Assembly (NCBI GenBank): GCA_013791675.1
Contig: VMTI01000239.1
Coordinates: 1-50,902, forward strand
DNA: 50,902 nt
Reading direction: 5' to 3'
Source: a bacterium
GTDB lineage: Bacteria > CG03
Numbering within the stretch: the stretch's first letter is position 1; the number at the start of each line of letters is the position of its first letter. This document shows positions 43,273-50,534 of this stretch, piece by piece. Under the pieces are notes generated by a model. The model was not told where the DNA came from, searched no databases, and was given only the letters and a program-made list of their open reading frames with translations. Both the position numbers and the translations under genes were made by a program.

Positions 43273-44238
43273 ATGCCGAGAAAAACATCTAAACGTTCCA
43301 ATGATCCTGAATTCCATCGGAAAAATTTGCGGGAATATTTAGCACAGCAAAAAAAAGAAAATTATGAGGCTGGTGTGAATTTAGAAATGTTCATTGAAAA
43401 ATTGTTAACACTTTTTTCAGATACTCCTCCCATAACTTGGCGGTTTCGATTAACAACTTATAAAAATCCGGTGTTTCGTATATATAATCAATCAACACGG
43501 AGATCAGGAGATTTTCTACTCATAACAAACCGCGGATTAACTATTATGCACAAATATTTTGATAAGAGATTCAGAAATCTTTTTCCTAAAAAGAAGACTT
43601 TTTATGGTAATGGGGACACTGCTCGAATAGATTATTCTGTGTTTGATCAAGTAACAAGAAAAAAATATTATGATGCTATAAAATCAATGGTGACAACTAA
43701 TAAGGACTGGGGAATTAACTTCCCGGGTGTTATGGTAGATAGTTTAAGCGAGCAGGATAGTAAACCATATAACGATTTACCCACTACGTATGACAATGGC
43801 GCTAAAGATGATAGTGATTTTTATCAGATTCTAAGATCAAAAATAAGAAAATGGGCCGCGTCAAAAAAAGGTAAGAATAATAAGTGGGTAGAATTTATAC
43901 TTTTGGCTCCAGATTTATTTCATTTATTATGCAAGTTAGTTATAGATGATGACGTTTCATTAGAGGATAAAGTTAAACTCGCACTGGTAATAGTGTATTT
44001 TGTATCCCCGTTAGACTTGATCCCCGAGGGGATACTGGGCCCTATGGCTTATGTTGACGATATCGCTCTGTCGGTGTATGTTTTGAATCGGATTCTTAAC
44101 AATACTAGCCCCGAAGTTCTTAGAAGGCATTGGGTTGGGGAAGAGGATATTTTGACTGTTATAAAACAGATACTTAAAGTTGCTGATCAAATGGTCGGCT
44201 CTGGACTGTGGTCGAAGTTGAAAGGAATGATTAGGTAA
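43273..44238 (+). CDS. Protein with C-terminal DUF1232 (YkvA-like) domain
   Basis: A 321-residue protein. The N-terminal ~190 residues are of unknown family, basic at the very start (RKTSKRSNDPEFHRKN), with a mixed alpha/beta pattern. The C-terminal third has the DUF1232 hallmarks LVIVYFVSPLDLIPEGI and YVDDIALSVYVLNRI. A ribosome binding site (GGAGG) lies five bases before the ATG. It is the second DUF1232 protein in 8 kb. The zinc-ribbon/JAMM gene follows after 90 bases. Confidence 0.72.
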   Translation: MPRKTSKRSNDPEFHRKNLREYLAQQKKENYEAGVNLEMFIEKLLTLFSDTPPITWRFRLTTYKNPVFRIYNQSTRRSGDFLLITNRGLTIMHKYFDKRFRNLFPKKKTFYGNGDTARIDYSVFDQVTRKKYYDAIKSMVTTNKDWGINFPGVMVDSLSEQDSKPYNDLPTTYDNGAKDDSDFYQILRSKIRKWAASKKGKNNKWVEFILLAPDLFHLLCKLVIDDDVSLEDKVKLALVIVYFVSPLDLIPEGILGPMAYVDDIALSVYVLNRILNNTSPEVLRRHWVGEEDILTVIKQILKVADQMVGSGLWSKLKGMIR

Positions 44239-44328
44239 ATTTTAATACGGTGATACTGTGGCAGGTATTTTAAATGAGGAAAGTTAGACGGTTCCCAGTT
44301 TTATCGTTATAAAAAGGAGGTGTAAGGT

Positions 44329-45309
44329 ATGGCTGTTCAAAGGTGTGAGTGCTGTCACGAACAGATAGCGCCTTATGCAAAATACTGCAATTGGTGCGGG
44401 TATGGACCAAGGAAAAGAAAGCCAAAAGCAGGAGAATATTATTGTAAGCAGTGTCATGAGATGGTGGGGAAAGAGTTCTCATACTGCCCATGGTGCGGAG
44501 AAGACTTTAAGGACGATTACGCCTGGGAACCAGATGATGGGGAGCTTACACCCGCGGTGAAAAGATTTAACTTTGATATTAAATGTCCACAATGTAAATA
44601 CGGTTGTTGTGCTACCATGGATTACTGTCCTTGGTGCGGTACAAAGCTTTCCGATTACAAATTTATTGGTTTTAGTAATTGCGTCGTGTGTGGTAATTCT
44701 GGCCTTGGAAATTGGCAGCATTGTGTTTTTTGCGGAGCATTCTTACAACAAGTCGTACGGCTTTCAGAAAAGAAACGTGTGAGCTTGTCTAAAGAAGCAC
44801 TTTTTTTTCTTACAAGCGCTACAGTGGAAAGGCTAAAGGAAGTGAGGCCTGGGAAATGGTTCTGGAACTCTGACTTGAAGGGTTTTGAGACTCTCGGATT
44901 CCTATTTGGGGAAAAAACTGCCACAGCATATAAGGTTACACACATCTTTCCGATGGCTTCAGCTGAATCTAAGCAGGATAGTGTTGGTTGGAATCCGGAC
45001 GCTTTAAAAGGATTAGTAAACCATATGCAGTTGGAATTGCCTCGAGGTTTAAATCTGATTGGGGACTTTCATAGCCATCCAGATGATAAGAATCCTTCTC
45101 CGAGCATTGTCGATTACAAAGGCACCTTGGGTGATATGGTCTCTATCATTGTAGCGCTCCATAAAACTACAAAAAAGTCTTTCCGCTGGAAGTTTAATAA
45201 GAAAATTGGCATGCTTGAGGGAGTTAAGGGTGGTGTGTATTTTCGCATATGTGCTTATCATAGAAATAAGAAAGGTGTTGCCGAATTGTTGAATATCGTC
45301 GGGGCGTGA
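44329..45309 (+). CDS. Zinc-ribbon array fused to a JAMM/Mov34 metalloprotease domain
   Basis: A 326-residue protein with two parts. The first ~145 residues contain four zinc ribbons, each with two CxxC knuckles (CECC/CNWCG, CKQC/CPWCG, CPQC/CPWCG, CVVC/CVFCG). The C-terminal part is a JAMM metalloprotease: His248-x-His250-x8-Ser259-x2-Asp262 (FHSHPDDK), with Glu187 in ETLGFLFG as the probable general base. All zinc-binding and catalytic residues are present. Bacterial JAMM proteins cleave isopeptide-like bonds in ubiquitin-like systems or process small sulfur carriers. No E1/E2 or ubiquitin-like gene is beside it. A very strong AAGGAGGTG lies seven bases before the start. Confidence 0.85.
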   Translation: MAVQRCECCHEQIAPYAKYCNWCGYGPRKRKPKAGEYYCKQCHEMVGKEFSYCPWCGEDFKDDYAWEPDDGELTPAVKRFNFDIKCPQCKYGCCATMDYCPWCGTKLSDYKFIGFSNCVVCGNSGLGNWQHCVFCGAFLQQVVRLSEKKRVSLSKEALFFLTSATVERLKEVRPGKWFWNSDLKGFETLGFLFGEKTATAYKVTHIFPMASAESKQDSVGWNPDALKGLVNHMQLELPRGLNLIGDFHSHPDDKNPSPSIVDYKGTLGDMVSIIVALHKTTKKSFRWKFNKKIGMLEGVKGGVYFRICAYHRNKKGVAELLNIVGA

Positions 45310-45397
45310 TTTAAAGTTCTCAGCAGAGACGCAGAGGGACGGTGCTTTACAATATGACAACAAAAAATATGAGTAGCTCGCAAAAGTTTCAATAATT

Positions 45398-45673
45398 ATG
45401 AGTGATGAAAAAAACACGAAGTTGCCGGAGACGGTGGATGAGGCAGTATCTCAGATCCTCGACGGAATGAGCGCGGATGATAAAAAATCGCTAAAGAACA
45501 CCCAAAAAAAGGATTTAATAAAGTTTCATTTCGGATGGGGAATGGGAATAAGGAACGGTTTCGGCCTATGGAACCCGGATTCTCCTCTCTTGAAATCTAT
45601 GGGGGAAGTACATCCGGATGATGCTTCAGGTGTAATAATTGAAGCGGTCTGGAAGAAACTTCAAGAAAAGTAA
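45398..45673 (+). CDS. DUF6794 family protein
   Basis: A 91-residue cytosolic protein. The landmarks LPETVDEAVSQIL, LIKFHFGWGMGIRNGFGLW and the following SPLLKSMG match the DUF6794 pattern. The function is unknown; the family is common in accessory regions. No strong ribosome binding site precedes the ATG. It marks the return to higher GC after the AT-rich island. Confidence 0.75.
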   Translation: MSDEKNTKLPETVDEAVSQILDGMSADDKKSLKNTQKKDLIKFHFGWGMGIRNGFGLWNPDSPLLKSMGEVHPDDASGVIIEAVWKKLQEK

Positions 45674-45772
45674 AATAATTGGCGCCGGTACTTTACACTA
45701 AGACAGAAACTTGCAAAAATCAAAATGGACTGGAGAATTAATGATAAAAATAAAGACGGTGAAAGCGGGCGT

Positions 45773-46291
45773 ATGAGAATAGAGATAATACAGGCGGATA
45801 TAACGCGGCTTAAGGTTGATGCCATCGTCAATGCGGCAAATAAGACTTTGTGCGGGGGCGGCGGAGTGGACGGCGCGATTCACAGAGCCGCCGGAGCCCG
45901 GCTGCTGGCGGAGTGCAGGGCCTTAAACGGCTGTGAAACAGGACATGTGAAAATAACAAAGGGATATGATCTGCCGGCAAAGTGTGTGATCCACGCTGTC
46001 GGGCCCGTGTGGAACGGCGGCAACAGGGATGAAGAAGCTCTGCTGGCCTCCTGTTACAGGGAAAGCATTCTGCTGGCGGATGAGCACAAGCTGAGATCTA
46101 TTGCTTTTCCGGCGATCAGCTGCGGTGTTTACAGGTTCCCGATAGAGAAGGCGGCTGACATCGCAATAAGGTCAACATTGGAGACAGCGGAAAACACTTC
46201 GATCGAACACATCATCTTTGCCTGTTTTGAGGACAGGATCGAGAAAGCTCTCAAGGACAGTTTGTATAATGCGGGACATGAGGAGATATAA
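45773..46291 (+). CDS. Macrodomain protein (O-acetyl-ADP-ribose deacetylase-like)
   Basis: I start at ATG 45773, because the macrodomain begins right there (MRIEIIQADITRL); in-frame codons upstream encode an unrelated charged stretch. The 172-residue product shows VDAIVNAANKTLCGGGGVDGAIHRAAG (core NAANKTLCGGGGVDGAI), VIHAVGPVW and AFPAISCGVYRFP, all typical of the MacroD/YmdB type. These enzymes hydrolyse ADP-ribose esters and reverse protein or nucleic-acid ADP-ribosylation. The next gene follows its stop directly. Confidence 0.93.
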   Translation: MRIEIIQADITRLKVDAIVNAANKTLCGGGGVDGAIHRAAGARLLAECRALNGCETGHVKITKGYDLPAKCVIHAVGPVWNGGNRDEEALLASCYRESILLADEHKLRSIAFPAISCGVYRFPIEKAADIAIRSTLETAENTSIEHIIFACFEDRIEKALKDSLYNAGHEEI

Positions 46292-47050
46292 ATGGGAAAC
46301 TGGTCAAAATTCATAGGGGCGGGATTAGGTTGGGCTCTTGGAGGGCCTATCGGCGCTGTAGCGGGGTATTTTATCGCCGGAGCAATGGATCCGGACGCCG
46401 GCGCTGAACTTCATAACCCTGCCAATCGCGGACACATAGTCTTTACAAATCTCATCGCCTTTATGGCCCTGATTGTTAAGGCGGATAATAAGATCAAAGA
46501 GTCGGAAAAGAAAAGCGCTATGGATATACTGTCCCAAATGTTTAAGCTGGATCATCAGGATCAGGCGTTAAGCAGACAGATGTTTACGAAGTTTCTGAAC
46601 GAACACATAGATGTGGATGAACTCTGCGCCGGTTTTAATAAGATCGCTGACGGGGATATGAAGATTGTTCTTATGGAAATACTTTTTAAAATAGCGTTGA
46701 GCGATATGGAATTTCATCCGTTGGAAGAAAAGCTTATAGACGATATCGCCTCGCAACTTGGTTTCAGCGAATATGAGATCCGTTCAATGAAGGTTTCTTA
46801 TACATCGGCGCACGGGGATGGAGCCAAAACCGCCGGCGGCGCTCAGGATATAAAAAAGTATTATGACATATTGGAACTTCCGTACAACGCTTCTTTGGAC
46901 GAGATTAAAAAAGCTTACAGAAAACTTATGCTGAAATATCATCCGGACAGATTCGCCGGCATAGATCCTGTCGCCCATGAATTAATAAACGCAAAAGCCG
47001 CCGAGATCAACGAAGCGTATAATAAGGTGCAGAGCGCAAAACAGAATTAG
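46292..47050 (+). CDS. TerB-like/DnaJ co-chaperone (DjlA-like)
   Basis: A 252-residue protein. A short glycine-rich hydrophobic N terminus (GAGLGWALGGPIGAVAGYF) could dip into the membrane. A TerB-like all-helical domain spans about residues 50-170 (VKADNKIKESEK). A J domain ends the protein, with the HPD motif at residues 217-219 (KYHPDRF). This order matches DjlA-type co-chaperones, which stimulate DnaK at the membrane. The ATG follows the macrodomain stop directly, with AGGAG upstream, so the two are co-transcribed. Confidence 0.9.
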   Translation: MGNWSKFIGAGLGWALGGPIGAVAGYFIAGAMDPDAGAELHNPANRGHIVFTNLIAFMALIVKADNKIKESEKKSAMDILSQMFKLDHQDQALSRQMFTKFLNEHIDVDELCAGFNKIADGDMKIVLMEILFKIALSDMEFHPLEEKLIDDIASQLGFSEYEIRSMKVSYTSAHGDGAKTAGGAQDIKKYYDILELPYNASLDEIKKAYRKLMLKYHPDRFAGIDPVAHELINAKAAEINEAYNKVQSAKQN

Positions 47051-47104
47051 ACAATAGGCCTGAGACATTTCAGGGCCGGCAAACTTAAGCGGCCCGACAC
47101 ACAT

Positions 47105-47130
47105 TACGGGCGCTTGACAAGTATATCACA
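47105..47130 (+). repeat. Direct repeat of the TA-like promoter, decayed copy
   Basis: These 26 bases are identical to 47335-47360 and include a TTGACA and the operator half TATCACA. Beyond them the sequence diverges, so the -10 (TGATAG at the right spacing) and the second operator half are degraded. It seems to be a relict promoter. Confidence 0.8.
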
Positions 47131-47184
47131 AGGATTTGATAGCAGTAATTTATGGAATATGCGTAAATTCTATCAGACGTATCC

Positions 47185-47211
47185 AATTCTCGACGCAGTG
47201 CGTCGAGAATT
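47185..47211. repeat. Single-base-centre palindrome 1 (13-bp arms)
   Basis: AATTCTCGACGCA and TGCGTCGAGAATT form a perfect 13-bp inverted repeat around one G. It is flanked by TATCC on the left and AAGCTGGA on the right, as in palindrome 2. Confidence 0.9.
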
Positions 47212-47266
47212 AAGCTGGACACACTTTTGCGCAACATCAGGCAATTTTATCTTTCCTATCCAAAAT

Positions 47267-47283
47267 GTGACGCACTGCGTCAC
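47267..47283. repeat. Single-base-centre palindrome 2 (8-bp arms)
   Basis: GTGACGCA and TGCGTCAC flank a single C. The context (TATCCAA on the left, GAATTAAGCTGGA on the right) repeats that of palindrome 1, and the arm differences are compensatory. Confidence 0.88.
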
Positions 47284-47334
47284 GAATTAAGCTGGATGCA
47301 TTCCGCATCTCGCTGTCCGCCGCCATCGCACTCG

Positions 47335-47372
47335 TACGGGCGCTTGACAAGTATATCACATTGTGATAAAAT
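47335..47372 (+). promoter_or_regulatory. Promoter and operator of the small-protein/YhcG operon
   Basis: TTGACA (47344-47349) and TAAAAT (47367-47372) are 17 bases apart. The spacer contains TATCACATTGTGATA (47354-47368), a perfect palindrome with one central base, ideally placed for a repressor to block RNA polymerase. The first gene starts 30 bases downstream. Confidence 0.8.
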
Positions 47373-47401
47373 ACAGCAAAGGAAGAAAAAAGGAGGGCAA
47401 T

Positions 47402-47590
47402 ATGAAATATGAAGTTAAGCTGGAACGAGACAAGAGGGAATCAGCAGTAATAACTGTCGACGCTAAAGATGAAGATGACGCCAGCGAAAAAGCTTTGGAT
47501 ATTGCCGGGCCGTACGGGAGCTGTGTTGATTTTGATAATGAGGGAAGTTGTCCAAGAGTTTATGTCAGTGATATAGAGGAACTGGGGTAA
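47402..47590 (+). CDS. Small acidic protein upstream of YhcG nuclease
   Basis: A 62-residue protein starting at ATG 47402, five bases after AGGAGGG. The N-terminal ~35 residues (VITVDAKDEDDASEKALDIA) resemble short, acidic strand-helix modules seen in many small bacterial proteins. I do not recognise a named family. Its TAA overlaps the next ATG by one base, so it is translationally coupled to the nuclease gene. Immunity or regulation of the nuclease is possible but unproven. Confidence 0.68.
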   Translation: MKYEVKLERDKRESAVITVDAKDEDDASEKALDIAGPYGSCVDFDNEGSCPRVYVSDIEELG

Positions 47591-48717
47591 TGAAACCAAA
47601 AAAGAAATCCGGACAAGCCGTGATTAAAGCTACCAAGTCCCCAGTAATAGGGTATAGCTCAGTTCTTAAAAATATTCTTGAAATTATTAATGATGCCCGG
47701 CGATATTCCGCGAAATCAATTAATGCTGTTATGACGGCAACTTACTGGGAGATAGGCAGAAGGATTGTTGAACTTGAGCAGGCCGGAAAGAAAAGGGCAG
47801 AATATGGGAAGGGATTGATTAATAAACTTTCTGCTGATTTAACAACCAAATTTCGCCGAGGGTTTGGCGTGGATAATCTGCAAAGAATGCGTCTTTTTTA
47901 TACATATTTTCAAGGAGACTTAATTTACGCGACACTGTCGCGTAAATCTATTCTTAATATTCAGGATGCAGTCAAGTATTTTCCTCTCCCCTGGTCGGCA
48001 TATGTTGCCTTGCTGTCTGTGAAAAATGACAGTGCCCGGAAATTTTATGAAGACGAAACCCTCCGATGCGGCTGGTCAATCCGCCAGTTAAACAGACAGA
48101 TCAATTCAATGTTTTATGAGCGAACGGCGCTGTCCCGCAATAAGGCAAAGATGCTTCAAGAAGGGGCTATTGCCTTAAAAGAAGACATTGTAAGTCCTGA
48201 AGAAGAGATAAAAGATCCATGTGTTCTGGAGTTTCTAAGTCTTAAGGATGAATATTCCGAAGGCGCTCTTGAAGAAGCTCTTGTTTTACATTTGGAGAAA
48301 TTCCTTCTTGAACTAGGAGAAGACTTCGCGTTTATAAGCCGTCAAAAACGTTTACGAATCGGGGATAAGTGGTACAGGGTTGACCTCTTGTTTTTTCATA
48401 GAAGGTTAAAATGCCTTGTAGTTGTTGACTTAAAAGTCGGGGAATTCACACACGCTGATGCCGGGCAGATGCACATGTATCTGAACTATGCGAAAGAACA
48501 CTGGACAAATACCGGTGAAAATCCTCCTGTCGGATTGATCCTTTGCGCTCAAAAAAATGAATCGCTTGCGAAATATGCGCTTAAAGATTTACCGAACAAA
48601 GTTATGACTGCGGAATATAAGACTGTTTTACCGGACGTGAGATTACTTGCCGGAGAATTAAAGAAAACACAAAAAATGCTGGAAGGACGTAAATCATTAG
48701 AAGAAAAGGAGGATTGA
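47590..48717 (+). CDS. YhcG/DUF1016-family PD-(D/E)xK nuclease
   Basis: A 375-residue protein. The N-terminal DUF1016 region shows TATYWEIGRRIVELEQ and YGKGLINKLSADL. The LPWSAYVALLSVKN and WSIRQLNRQINSM segments follow. The C-terminal nuclease domain has Asp265 and the Asp280-x-Lys282 motif (VDLLFFHRRLKC, VVVDLKVGEF). Members are predicted endonucleases found in defence and mobile-element neighbourhoods. A palindrome (47923-47947) lies inside the gene, in the variable loop encoding about residues 112-119. The frame stays open through it. Confidence 0.92.
   Translation: MKPKKKSGQAVIKATKSPVIGYSSVLKNILEIINDARRYSAKSINAVMTATYWEIGRRIVELEQAGKKRAEYGKGLINKLSADLTTKFRRGFGVDNLQRMRLFYTYFQGDLIYATLSRKSILNIQDAVKYFPLPWSAYVALLSVKNDSARKFYEDETLRCGWSIRQLNRQINSMFYERTALSRNKAKMLQEGAIALKEDIVSPEEEIKDPCVLEFLSLKDEYSEGALEEALVLHLEKFLLELGEDFAFISRQKRLRIGDKWYRVDLLFFHRRLKCLVVVDLKVGEFTHADAGQMHMYLNYAKEHWTNTGENPPVGLILCAQKNESLAKYALKDLPNKVMTAEYKTVLPDVRLLAGELKKTQKMLEGRKSLEEKED
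47923..47947. repeat. Single-base-centre palindrome inside the YhcG gene (12-bp arms)
   Basis: ATTTACGCGACA and TGTCGCGTAAAT flank one C. It encodes part of the segment IYATLSRKS and keeps the reading frame. The geometry matches the palindromes at 47185, 47267 and 49182. Confidence 0.9.
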
Positions 48718-48718
48718 A

Positions 48719-49132
48719 ATGAGAAAAGGTGGCAATGAAAAAAAGAAAAGAAAATATTTGTCGGTGTACTTCCCGCTGATAGACGGGGACGGGAAGCGGC
48801 ACACGAAGAATTTGTGCATCGCGTTCAATGATGAGGAAAAACCGCTGTTTGAAAAGCTGGAAAAGTTAAACTCGCAGGAGATTAAAAAAGCCATAGGGAT
48901 ATTCACTTACAAGCGGCTCATGGAACTTTCAGAAAAAGAAAACAGAAAGCCCACGGAATTGATTAAGATAAGACTGGCGGAAAAGTTAATTCATCGGGGC
49001 CGGCGCGTCAAAAGGAATATTGAAATTAATCCGGCCATGATAAAAAAATGGGTCGGCGTTTTAAACAAGAGCGATAATAAAATCTACGGCGACATCGCGG
49101 AATTTTTAGAAAGCTTAATAGCGCCGGAGTGA
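48719..49132 (+). CDS. Hypothetical protein downstream of YhcG
   Basis: A 137-residue, lysine-rich cytosolic protein. It starts at ATG 48719, six bases after AAAGGAGG, and directly follows the YhcG gene, so it is likely co-transcribed. The N-terminal strand pattern (KYLSVYFPLIDGDGKR) is followed by charged helices (FTYKRLMELSEKENRK). I recognise no family. Confidence 0.65.
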   Translation: MRKGGNEKKKRKYLSVYFPLIDGDGKRHTKNLCIAFNDEEKPLFEKLEKLNSQEIKKAIGIFTYKRLMELSEKENRKPTELIKIRLAEKLIHRGRRVKRNIEINPAMIKKWVGVLNKSDNKIYGDIAEFLESLIAPE

Positions 49133-49151
49133 ATACCACCCTGAGGATTTT

Positions 49152-49262
49152 ATGTTTAAATTATCAAATAACGAAAAAGATGAACTGGTCGCAAATTGCG
49201 ACCAGTTCAAAAGTTTGAAGCACTCAACTGCAAATCCTCAAGGAGAATGGGTTTTTGATTAA
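49152..49262 (+). pseudogene. Fragment of an ORF6N-domain gene
   Basis: A 36-codon frame whose first ~28 residues (MFKLSNNEKDELVANCDQF) match the internal segment of ORF6N-domain proteins that normally continues into a YAFTEHG motif. Here it continues for only a few unrelated residues and stops. The N-terminal ORF6N part is absent upstream. It is therefore a remnant left by a deletion. A palindrome covers its middle. Confidence 0.6.
49182..49208. repeat. Single-base-centre palindrome inside the ORF6N fragment (13-bp arms)
   Basis: GAACTGGTCGCAA and TTGCGACCAGTTC flank one A. It has the same geometry as the palindrome at 47185-47211. Confidence 0.9.
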
Positions 49263-49281
49263 CAGAACAAAAGGAGAGAAA

Positions 49282-49491
49282 ATGAAAAAGAAAATCACGG
49301 AAGCGAAAGACGAACGAAAACCTATCATTATTCTTGGAGTGGCGATAGACCCTATCTCAATGCCCCGGCTTTACCGTAGAGCCGCTAAAGATCCGGGCTG
49401 GGTGGAAATGCGGGTCAAGGGAATGATGAAGGCGCAGGGCTTCAAAAGGCCCGGCATGCCGATGGCGATACTGGACAGCGATCTACATTGA
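49282..49491 (+). CDS. Hypothetical small protein (69 residues)
   Basis: Starts at ATG 49282, after AGGAGAG. The product is basic, with a hydrophobic strand (PIIILGVAIDPISMP) and a helix. The end of the gene (GFKRPGMPMAILDSDL) is repeated with small changes as a fragment at 50431-50487. No family recognised. A frame kept intact and partly duplicated nearby suggests a mobile or recombining cassette. Confidence 0.6.
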   Translation: MKKKITEAKDERKPIIILGVAIDPISMPRLYRRAAKDPGWVEMRVKGMMKAQGFKRPGMPMAILDSDLH

Positions 49492-49531
49492 AAAGCAGGG
49501 ATCTTCATCCCGCATTGACGCGACTGCCCAC

Positions 49532-49576
49532 TTGACAAAACATCCCTAAAGCTATACACTTATCAATAAGTGTATA
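49532..49576 (+). promoter_or_regulatory. Promoter and operator of the AbiE-type pair
   Basis: TTGACA (49532-49537) and TACACT (49555-49560) are spaced by 17 bases. A perfect palindrome, TATACACTTAT (49553-49563) and ATAAGTGTATA (49566-49576) around CA, overlaps the -10 and start site. AbiEi antitoxins repress their own promoters through inverted repeats, which fits this site. Confidence 0.82.
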
Positions 49577-49589
49577 GGATTAGGGAATT

Positions 49590-50189
49590 ATGGAAAAAGA
49601 AAAAAAACTGATCAATTATCTGCGAAACAAGGGCGGCATAGCAAGTTACGCCGAAATCATAGAGGCGGGGTTTAATAAAATCATCATCAGGGACACGCTG
49701 AATTCAGGCCGGATACAAAAGATAAACAGGGGCCTATATAAGCTGTCGAGCGGCATAACACTTTCAAATCCTGATCTTGTATCAGTCGCTCTTGAAGCGC
49801 CGGAGGGGGTTATCTGCCTGCTTTCCGCTCTTTCATACCATGAACTGACAGACGAGATCCCGAAATATGTTGATGCGGCTATTCCGCGCGGCCATCACGC
49901 TAACATAATAAAATATCCGCCGGTGCATTTTTACCGTTTCTCGTCAAAAACCTGGTCGGCGGGTATAACAAAATATGATATAGGCGGGCACGAGGTCAAA
50001 ATTTACAATATAGCTAAAACGATCGCCGACTGCTTTAAGTTTCGTAGTAAGATAGGCATTAATGTCGCCCGGGAAGCGCTTAAAACAGCTGTGCGGGAAA
50101 AAGGAGAGAAACCTGCCCGGATAATGAAATATGCCAAACTTTGCCGGGTTACGGCTATTGTTCAGCCCATTCTTGAGGCCATGATATGA
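49590..50189 (+). CDS. AbiEi-like antitoxin/transcriptional repressor
   Basis: A 199-residue protein of the type IV toxin-antitoxin AbiEi family. An N-terminal winged-helix part (YAEIIEAGFNKIIIRDTL, INRGLYKL) is followed by the conserved C-terminal domain with GVICLLSALSYHELT and the KTIADCFKFRSKI segment. It should bind the palindrome at 49553-49576. The start overlaps nothing, but its stop overlaps the truncated toxin start (ATGA). Confidence 0.9.
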   Translation: MEKEKKLINYLRNKGGIASYAEIIEAGFNKIIIRDTLNSGRIQKINRGLYKLSSGITLSNPDLVSVALEAPEGVICLLSALSYHELTDEIPKYVDAAIPRGHHANIIKYPPVHFYRFSSKTWSAGITKYDIGGHEVKIYNIAKTIADCFKFRSKIGINVAREALKTAVREKGEKPARIMKYAKLCRVTAIVQPILEAMI

Positions 50190-50380
50190 AGAATGAGATC
50201 ACAAATATAAAGGCTTCTGTGCGAGCCCGTCTTCAGAACAAGGCGAGGGAAACGGGCAAACCTTTCGCGGAAATCCTTCAATATTATGGGATGGAAAGAT
50301 TTCTTTACAGATTCAGCTGTTCCGAATATGTCAATAAATTTATTTTAAAAGGCGCGCTCATGTTCACTGAAGTTGGATAA
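50186..50380 (+). pseudogene. Truncated AbiEii-like nucleotidyltransferase toxin
   Basis: Only 64 codons remain of a family that normally has ~250-300. The N-terminal helical part and the start of the active-site strand (NKFILKGALMF) are present, and then an unrelated TEVG and a stop follow. The catalytic Asp residues and nucleotide-binding core are missing, so the toxin cannot be active. The sequence after the break leads to a fragment of the 49282 gene, which points to a deletion or recombination event. Confidence 0.85.
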
Positions 50381-50430
50381 GTGCTGGAGCGCGCGGGGTT
50401 TTTGGAAATAAAAAATTATCAGCCGCCGGG

Positions 50431-50487
50431 GCGCAGGGTTTTAAAAAGCCCGGCATGCCGATGGCGATACTAGACAGCGATTTATAG
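50431..50487 (+). repeat. Duplicated 3' fragment of the 69-residue gene
   Basis: Encodes AQGFKKPGMPMAILDSDL and a stop, almost the same as the end of the gene at 49282-49491, and about 90% identical at DNA level over some 55 bases. No start codon or ribosome binding site belongs to it. It marks a duplication boundary between the two toxin loci. Confidence 0.85.
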
Positions 50488-50534
50488 ATTTTGTCTCTTG
50501 ATGTTTGGGCGGGGCAATTGGTATTATAAAGCAA

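Larger units (their letters stand above)
47051..47401. other. Intergenic region with duplicated promoter and palindromes
   Basis: This 351-base gap contains two copies of a promoter-like segment and, between them, two palindromes with a conserved flank (GAATTAAGCTGGA). No frame with a recognisable product is present. It looks like the remains of a lost small gene or cassette. Confidence 0.7.
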
